Shown: one piece after another, positions 5,045 to 7,961 of the stretch | Numbering within the stretch: position 1 is the stretch's first letter | Layout of the letters: each line of letters starts with the position of its first letter | Origin: Firmicutes bacterium UBA1426 | GTDB taxonomy: Bacteria; Bacillota; Clostridia; Peptostreptococcales; Anaerovoracaceae | Length of the DNA: 7,961 bases | NCBI GenBank assembly: GCA_002329675.1 | Contig: DCUA01000087.1 | Coordinates: forward strand, 1 to 7,961 | Reading direction: 5' to 3' | Position numbers and translations under genes: made by a program | The notes under the pieces: model-generated | What the model saw: only the letters and a program-made list of their open reading frames with translations | Database searches by the model: none | What the model was told of the DNA's origin: nothing

Positions 5045-7003
5045 TCACCTCAATATAGGCAACGTTACATCAAACATAGTGCCTTCTCCTTTAACGCTGC
5101 TTACAGAAATTGTACCATTATTATTTTCCACTTCCGTGTTGACGATATATAAACCGAGACCTGTTCCATTTTCCTTTGTGGAGTAAAATGGATCAAAGAC
5201 ATTATCGATTATTTCCTTATCGATTCCGGACCCATTGTCAGAGATCCTAAGGTTTAATTTGTTGTCACGAATTCTGGCATCGACAGCTATTTTCTTATTC
5301 TCTCTGGGCACACCGGAGAAGGAATCCAGCCCGTTCTGCACCAGGTTCTGGACAACCATCCGTAGAACTTCGGCGTTTATCGGTATATCCTCGTCGGGGA
5401 TGTCAATAAATGAGGCGTCGATCCTGATGTCATCACGGGCACGGTTTCTTTCATCCTCTATGATCTGATTGATGATATTTTTGACATTTACATAGCTGAT
5501 TTCGTTGTTTGAGAGTTTCGAAAACCTTAATAGATTCTCAATCAATCTGTTGATGTTATCGACAGAATCATCGATGACCTTTACTGCGTGGGAACGGACC
5601 TCATCCAGCGCATACCTTCCGATGACAAAATTGTAACTCTTGATCAGGCCTAAAGGGTTACGGATCTCATGGGCAAGCCCGGCGGAAAGCCTGCCCACTG
5701 CAATCATTTTCGATTCATGACGGGCTTTTTTCTCATTTAGGTATTTCTCCGAATAGTCTTCGATAATGAGCATTTTCTTGTTATTGGTTATGATGTTCTG
5801 GCTGGTGAGATAATACGCATGACCGATATTAACAACCCTGTTTATATTAGCCACATTTACAAAAGGTCGAAGCTCTTCAATGTCGCTGTACGATTTCCCG
5901 ATCAGGTTGTCGCGTGAAACACCGACTATTCTTTCAAGAGAATAGTTACATTCAACTATCGTAACATTATTCTCGATAACCATAATGCCGCTTTTCATGG
6001 CATCGATTATCATCCTGAGCTCCTCTTTGTTTTCCAGAAGCTCTCTTGTCTTTTCGTTTACCCTCTTTGTTATAACGTAATTCCAGGCGGTCAATGCGCC
6101 GGTCAGCAGGATAATTCCGATTACGACCTTGTTGATTATGTCGATGATCCTCAGGTCAAGGCTGTCGCTTGTGAAATCTCCAAGCCACTTGTACTGTGTC
6201 TGGACAATAAGATTTTTCTTTTTCAGGGAGAGTATGCCCTTATTTAGTATGCTCAGCAGTTCGGGATTTCCCTTGGGTACGGCAAGGGACATATGCTTCT
6301 CATCCAGTACCGGATCGAGGAACCTGTAGACGTTTCCTTTGCTGGTCACATTTAAGTAATGCGCTGCTTTCATGTCATCCCCGACAAATCCCGAAGCGCT
6401 TTCATTTCTGATCAAAGCTATGCACTGGTACATATTTTCAACTTCTATGATGTCGATATCTGCATCCGCATCAAAAAGCTTCTCAATTCTCCCGTTTTCA
6501 TTGTCGCTTCTAAGAGTGACCAGAGACTTTCCCTCCAGGTCGCGAAGATGATTGATATTGCTGCCGACGGGGACAACGATTTTGGTCTTAACAACAAACA
6601 ACGGCATTGAAAGATCGGCTGCCCGGAAATTCTCAGGTGTCTGTTCAAGAATTACAAAATCTATTTCGTTGCTATCCAGAGCTTCTAAGATTGATGATTT
6701 GTGTCTGATCTTTATATTCACATTGCTCTTGGTTTCGATGGCCAACTGAGATATGTAATCGGAAATGATCCCTGCATTGTAGTTGTTGAACTCATTGGTA
6801 AAGGCTAACGGAGGCTCTTCATAAATGCCGAAATTCAGGGGTTTTTCTTTCACCAGGATCTCTTCTGCGGGCGTTAAGGCAGAGTTGTATTCAATATAGT
6901 CAAAGAGGCCTACATTGTACTTTATTCTCAGATCGATCGTCACAGCGATAATGAGCCCGATTATGATAGCAATACTGATTATCGCGATTTTCCTTTTTCT
7001 CAT
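5045..7003 (-). CDS. Membrane histidine kinase with extracytoplasmic SBP_bac_3-type sensor and PAS domain
   Basis: This is the likely sensor partner of the following regulator. The 652 residues show, in order: a transmembrane segment (about 5-24); an extracytoplasmic domain like family 3 solute-binding proteins (about 53-275), with TPENFRAADLSMP at 122-134 and a late GDD (208-210); a second transmembrane segment (about 287-310); a PAS-like region (about 328-420); a HisKA domain with phospho-acceptor His445 in AHEIRNP; and an HATPase_c domain with N557 (N box), DNGSG (589-593), FDPF (603-606) and GTGLGL (613-618). All kinase motifs are intact. The canonical arginine three residues after the threonine in the ligand motif (TxxR) is Asn125 here; Arg127 is close by. 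AGGAAG precedes the ATG by about 9 bases. The sensor resembles BvgS/EvgS-type solute-binding domains, not the Cache domain of DctB. The ligand is unknown. Confidence 0.93.
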   Translation of the reverse strand: MRKRKIAIISIAIIIGLIIAVTIDLRIKYNVGLFDYIEYNSALTPAEEILVKEKPLNFGIYEEPPLAFTNEFNNYNAGIISDYISQLAIETKSNVNIKIRHKSSILEALDSNEIDFVILEQTPENFRAADLSMPLFVVKTKIVVPVGSNINHLRDLEGKSLVTLRSDNENGRIEKLFDADADIDIIEVENMYQCIALIRNESASGFVGDDMKAAHYLNVTSKGNVYRFLDPVLDEKHMSLAVPKGNPELLSILNKGILSLKKKNLIVQTQYKWLGDFTSDSLDLRIIDIINKVVIGIILLTGALTAWNYVITKRVNEKTRELLENKEELRMIIDAMKSGIMVIENNVTIVECNYSLERIVGVSRDNLIGKSYSDIEELRPFVNVANINRVVNIGHAYYLTSQNIITNNKKMLIIEDYSEKYLNEKKARHESKMIAVGRLSAGLAHEIRNPLGLIKSYNFVIGRYALDEVRSHAVKVIDDSVDNINRLIENLLRFSKLSNNEISYVNVKNIINQIIEDERNRARDDIRIDASFIDIPDEDIPINAEVLRMVVQNLVQNGLDSFSGVPRENKKIAVDARIRDNKLNLRISDNGSGIDKEIIDNVFDPFYSTKENGTGLGLYIVNTEVENNNGTISVSSVKGEGTMFDVTLPILR

Positions 7004-7120
7004 ATGGATGTTCTTCCTGTGTTACAATTATGCGGGCTGTACCCTGTTACGGTCCGCTATGGGCTATGTCATAGCAATGTAGAGCTATGACTAATAATAA
7101 TGGAGCTTTCATAGAAAAGC
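7004..7120 (-). promoter_or_regulatory. Upstream control region of the kinase-regulator operon
   Basis: No convincing sigma-A or sigma-54 promoter can be picked out. CATAAT on the minus strand near 7026-7031 is a possible -10, but nothing resembling TTGACA stands at the right distance. The region is dominated by the hexamer cluster annotated separately at 7056-7091. Because a terminator-like hairpin closes the upstream SatP unit, a promoter for the kinase operon should lie here. Confidence 0.35.
7056..7091. repeat. Cluster of four GCTATG/CATAGC hexamers, candidate operator
   Basis: GCTATG occurs at 7056-7061, 7063-7068 and 7084-7089, and its inverse CATAGC at 7070-7075. The first three copies are spaced 7 bases apart and the last 14 bases further on, so all four share a 7-base register. 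The second and third form a 13-bp palindrome (7063-7075). The third and fourth form a perfect 8-bp inverted repeat, GTCATAGC and GCTATGAC (7068-7075 and 7084-7091), with an 8-base loop. The cluster lies 53-88 bases upstream of the kinase start codon. It may bind a regulator; no known consensus is recognised. Confidence 0.6.
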
Positions 7121-7162
7121 AAATAGTGAACTACATCTTTAACAAAGAGTAGTTCACTATTT
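7111..7162 (-). terminator. Long hairpin, probable terminator after satP
   Basis: AAATAGTGAACTAC (7121-7134) and GTAGTTCACTATTT (7149-7162) form a perfect 14-bp stem. After one bulged base it continues with TCTTT (7136-7140) and AAAGA (7144-7148) around AAC. On the minus strand the stem runs into ATTTGCTTTTCTAT, an interrupted U-rich tail. It begins about 34 bases after the SatP stop codon. On the plus strand it is followed by TTTTGTAAT, so it could work in both directions. Confidence 0.75.
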
Positions 7163-7195
7163 TGTAATACCATAAATCACAACTATAATCTATAG

Positions 7196-7801
7196 CTAAA
7201 CCTTTCCCAACGGCAGGACGGCCTTCCCGTATACTTCATTTAATACCTGCGCCATAGCGGTATAGATCGCGGAAGAACCACAAATAATTCCTTCATATCC
7301 GGCTATTGTTGCAATCGTAGCACTCCCGGTAAAATCGCTCAGGGCCAGAAGTAAAAATAAAATTGTCAGCGAGGCAAAGACGAACTGAAGAGCTTTGCTG
7401 ATGCGCAGAGTGCCGATGAACATTAGAAAGGTAAAGATTCCCCACATAAGAAGATAGACACCCATTGCAGAGCTGTCGGCAGCATCAGCCAACCCGAATT
7501 TCGGCATGACCAGTAAGGCTACCAAAGAGAGCCAGAAAAGGCCATAGGAAGTAAAAGCTGTAGTCCCAAAGGTGTTATTCTTTTTCCATTCCATTATTCC
7601 GGCGATGACCTGGGCTAAACCGCCATAAAAAATCCCCATGGCCAGAATCATCGAGCTCAGAGGAATAAAGCCGGCATTATGAACATTCAAGAGTATTGTA
7701 GTCATCCCGAACCCCAGAAGTCCTAAAGGAGCAGGGTTGGCAGTGGTATCTTTTATGTTTGTAGTGGTGATCGCTGATTGGGTTAAGTTTTCCGTATTCA
7801 T
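7196..7801 (-). CDS. satP: Acetate/succinate transporter, SatP (GPR1/FUN34/YaaH) family
   Basis: This is a six-helix inner-membrane carboxylate transporter of the AceTr family. Members such as E. coli SatP move acetate and succinate with protons. The 201 residues match the ~190-210 typical of bacterial members. The signature [14 protein letters not shown] is at residues 22-35, and [10 protein letters not shown] at 78-87 is also typical. Hydrophobic segments lie at about 26-44, 48-70, 83-100, 112-131, 138-156 and 165-187. The N-terminal 20 residues are polar and Thr-rich. The start ATG is preceded by GGAGGGAG, but about 14 bases away, which is longer than usual; no better in-frame start exists. 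It is a single gene with its own promoter and terminator. Its nearness to the TRAP genes fits small carboxylate uptake, although they are separate transcription units. Confidence 0.93.
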   Translation of the reverse strand: MNTENLTQSAITTTNIKDTTANPAPLGLLGFGMTTILLNVHNAGFIPLSSMILAMGIFYGGLAQVIAGIMEWKKNNTFGTTAFTSYGLFWLSLVALLVMPKFGLADAADSSAMGVYLLMWGIFTFLMFIGTLRISKALQFVFASLTILFLLLALSDFTGSATIATIAGYEGIICGSSAIYTAMAQVLNEVYGKAVLPLGKV

Positions 7802-7860
7802 TATTGTAATTTTATCTCCCTCCGTAATTTAATGCTTTTATCAGACAATTAGCATTCAGA

Positions 7861-7889
7861 ATTATACTGAATAAATAGGCAATTTACAA
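7861..7889 (-). promoter_or_regulatory. Sigma-A promoter of satP
   Basis: On the minus strand TTGTAA (7889-7884) is followed after exactly 17 bases by TATAAT (7866-7861). The -10 is perfect and the -35 matches TTGACA at four of six positions. Transcription should start near 7854, leaving a leader of about 52 bases. The leader contains a weak 6-bp inverted repeat (AATGCT and AGCATT, 7831-7836 and 7851-7856). Confidence 0.8.
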
Positions 7890-7904
7890 GCAGATATCTT
7901 AAGG

Positions 7905-7940
7905 AAAATAAAAATCCCGCTTGAAGCGAGATTTTTATTT
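7905..7940 (-). terminator. Intrinsic terminator of the tRNA transcript
   Basis: Positions 7905-7916 pair with 7930-7941 and 7918-7922 pair with 7924-7928. The only mismatch, C7917 opposite A7929, becomes a G-U wobble on the minus-strand RNA. The distal arm on that strand reads GATTTTTATTTT and supplies the U-rich tail. It directly follows the CCA end of the tRNA. Confidence 0.85.
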
Positions 7941-7961
7941 TGGTACTCCGTCGGGGGCTCG
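7941..7961 (-). tRNA. 3' end of a tRNA gene, cut by the window edge
   Basis: Read on the minus strand, the last 21 bases are CGAGCCCCCGACGGAGTACC followed by A. Counting back from the terminal CCA as positions 74-76 places C56, A58 and C61 exactly at their conserved T-arm positions, with ACGGAGT as the 3' acceptor strand and A73 as discriminator. An intrinsic terminator follows at once. The anticodon lies outside the window, so the isotype cannot be told. It lacks the usual CCACCA tail seen in tmRNA, making a tRNA more likely. Confidence 0.8.

Noticed and set aside
3992..6749. Open frames opposite or overlapping the regulator and kinase genes, including the minus-strand frame at 6445-6648
   Set aside because: All lie within well-supported domains of the regulator or kinase in another frame and show no recognisable motifs.
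7941..7961. 3' end of a tmRNA instead of a tRNA
   Set aside because: tmRNA usually ends in an Ala-like acceptor stem with a CCACCA tail. This end reads GAGTACCA and fits tRNA numbering exactly.
1..7961. CRISPR array, toxin-antitoxin pair, defence genes or phage genes
   Set aside because: No regularly spaced repeats and no such protein families are visible. The window is a transport and regulation locus with an IS remnant.

Overview
The window looks like part of the chromosome of a Gram-positive, probably anaerobic bacterium, most likely a member of the Clostridia. Several signs agree. The TRAP solute-binding protein carries a lipoprotein signal peptide, as expected for a cell with one membrane. 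Shine-Dalgarno sequences are purine-rich, the terminators are U-rich hairpins, and the intergenic DNA is AT-rich. The CCA end of the tRNA is encoded in the DNA. The species cannot be named from sequence alone. All intact genes are on the minus strand; only a decayed insertion sequence reads on the plus strand.

From left to right: (1) positions 1-411 hold the left end of a decayed IS256-family insertion sequence with a frame-disrupted transposase start. (2) Positions 411-450 are the terminator of a TRAP transporter operon. (3) Positions 476-3455 hold dctM, dctQ and dctP, transcribed in the order P-Q-M, with a strong 17-bp hairpin between dctP and dctQ. (4) Positions 3456-3642 hold a clear sigma-54 promoter for dctP and a palindrome that may be the enhancer site. 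(5) Positions 3643-7003 encode an NtrC/DctD-type response regulator and, upstream in the same operon, a membrane histidine kinase with an extracytoplasmic solute-binding-protein domain. (6) Positions 7004-7195 are a control region with a cluster of GCTATG hexamers and a long hairpin. (7) Positions 7196-7801 encode a SatP-type (GPR1/FUN34/YaaH) acetate/succinate transporter with a good sigma-A promoter. (8) Positions 7905-7961 contain a terminator and the last 21 bases of a tRNA gene cut by the window edge.

The simplest reading is a carboxylate sensing and uptake locus. The kinase binds a small solute outside the membrane and phosphorylates the sigma-54 activator. The activator binds upstream of dctP and turns on the TRAP transporter. 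SatP has its own housekeeping promoter and may be independent. Each family is known. The less usual points are the solute-binding sensor domain in place of the Cache-type sensor of DctB, the pattern of RNA hairpins, and the hexamer cluster. I found no evidence of a wholly new system, defence island or CRISPR array.
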